Notes under the pieces: generated by a model
Databases searched by the model: none
What the model was told of the DNA's origin: nothing
The model's input: the letters and a program-made list of their open reading frames with translations, nothing else
In this document: positions 57,975 through 58,443 of the stretch, in pieces
Layout of the letters: each line of letters opens with the position of its first letter
How positions within the stretch are numbered: the stretch's first letter is position 1
Translations under genes and position numbers: made by a program
DNA from: Nocardia carnea
GTDB lineage: Bacteria > Actinomycetota > Actinomycetes > Mycobacteriales > Mycobacteriaceae
Length of the DNA: 58,443 nt
Direction of reading: 5' to 3'
NCBI RefSeq assembly: GCF_029869215.1
Contig: NZ_JARWPM010000447.1
Location: 1-58,443, forward strand

Positions 57975-58443
57975 CGGTTCCCCAGAGCGATCGGCATCCT
58001 GAGCCCTGGCTGATGTCGGTGTGGGGGCGAGTTCGACCGACCCGGCAGCCACTGCATCATGATCGCAGCGCCCCAGAAGTGGGGGGGGGACGCCCAGCGA
58101 TAGGGGACCCCCGGCCCCCCGGGGGCCGGGGGGGGGGGACCCCCCCCCCGCCCCCCCCCCCCCCCCCCCCCCCACGGCAGGGCCCGGTCGGCCGTTCGTC
58201 GATCGACACCAGGCAGCCCAGCTCGCCGTGCGGGGCAGCGGCGAGCAAGAGGTTCATGGCCCCGCATTCGGGGGCGGATTCGAGCGACCGCGAACGCGAC
58301 CACCTCGCGCGTTTTCGGCGTTGTCGGAGGACGTGGGGGCCCCCCCCCGGAGGTTTGGGCCCGCTAGGCCCCAAGCCCCGAGTGTAGGGATTTTTTTTTT
58401 TTAACCCGGGGCCCAGGGTGCCCCACCCCCCACTGGAATTTGG
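57975..58443. other. contig edge with homopolymer runs
   Basis: From 58080 to 58180 the sequence is mostly runs of G or C up to about 20 long, and 58388-58402 is a run of T. No gene can be trusted. On the minus strand near 58200-58300 a stretch reading NLLLAAAPHGELGCLVSIDE looks protein-like but runs into the poly-C track, so it may be part of a truncated or misread gene. Confidence 0.6.

Noticed and set aside
58057..58374. Possible minus-strand gene at the right end
   Set aside because: A short part looks protein-like, but the frame passes through poly-C and poly-G runs that are probably artefacts.

Overview
The window is a high-GC actinobacterial chromosome segment, most likely from Nocardia or a close relative in the Mycobacteriales. 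The evidence is an EmbA/B/C-type arabinosyltransferase (arabinan cell-wall polymers), a DUF3556 membrane protein, a DapC-like aminotransferase very close to the mycobacterial one, ECF sigma factors with a SnoaL-like tail, an XRE/DUF397 pair, and many GTG starts. Several genes carry a TAnnnT hexamer 6-8 nt before the start codon, as in leaderless actinobacterial mRNAs. I saw no rRNA, tRNA, CRISPR array or insertion sequence. Both ends (about 1-127 and 58080-58443) are homopolymer-rich and look like poor-quality contig edges.

Region 1 (128-15470) is mostly housekeeping and stress genes: CsbD; a two-gene cold-shock unit; a flavin reductase; a CinA/PncC amidase; a penicillin-binding lipoprotein; dapC; DUF3556; a four-gene osmoprotectant ABC operon with a 22-codon mini-ORF between two 4-nt overlaps; an acyl-CoA ligase with a P450; and an SRPBCC protein.

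Region 2 (15804-39683) is a surface-polysaccharide locus. The emb-type arabinosyltransferase lies next to a WcaJ-type phosphoglycosyltransferase that would start repeat-unit assembly. Divergent from it is a nucleotide-sugar module: Zn-finger methyltransferase, nucleotidyltransferase, PIG-L deacetylase, NAD epimerase, a 3,5-epimerase on the opposite strand, and a second methyltransferase. A hairpin separates this from a tightly coupled assembly module: GT2, GT4, GT4, Wzx-like flippase, CgeB-like GT, Wzy-like polymerase, Wzz-like co-polymerase with a degenerate kinase domain, Tat-exported beta-helix protein, DUF218 protein, class III aminotransferase and GT4. Together they could build, flip, polymerise and trim a Wzx/Wzy-type glycan.

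Region 3 (40030-49586) holds ilvD; a stand-alone protein fusing a GHKL/Hsp90-like ATPase to a Shedu-like PD-(D/E)XK nuclease (a strong antiphage-defence candidate); a carotenoid-oxygenase operon with a hybrid GntR-TetR regulator and a TGTACTAGTACA palindrome; a TetR/sulfatase divergent pair with a dense cluster of GGTATC operator half-sites; and a decayed fragment of a second carotenoid oxygenase.

Region 4 (49587-57974) holds a degenerate M48-like membrane protein, two paralogous SigJ/ECF41-like sigma factors around a CPBP protease, an FAD oxidoreductase, a divergent pair whose start codons are 18 bp apart (small membrane protein and permuted papain-fold protein), a LysE exporter, and an XRE-DUF397 regulator module. 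Functional calls rest on reading motifs by eye; no database search was run.
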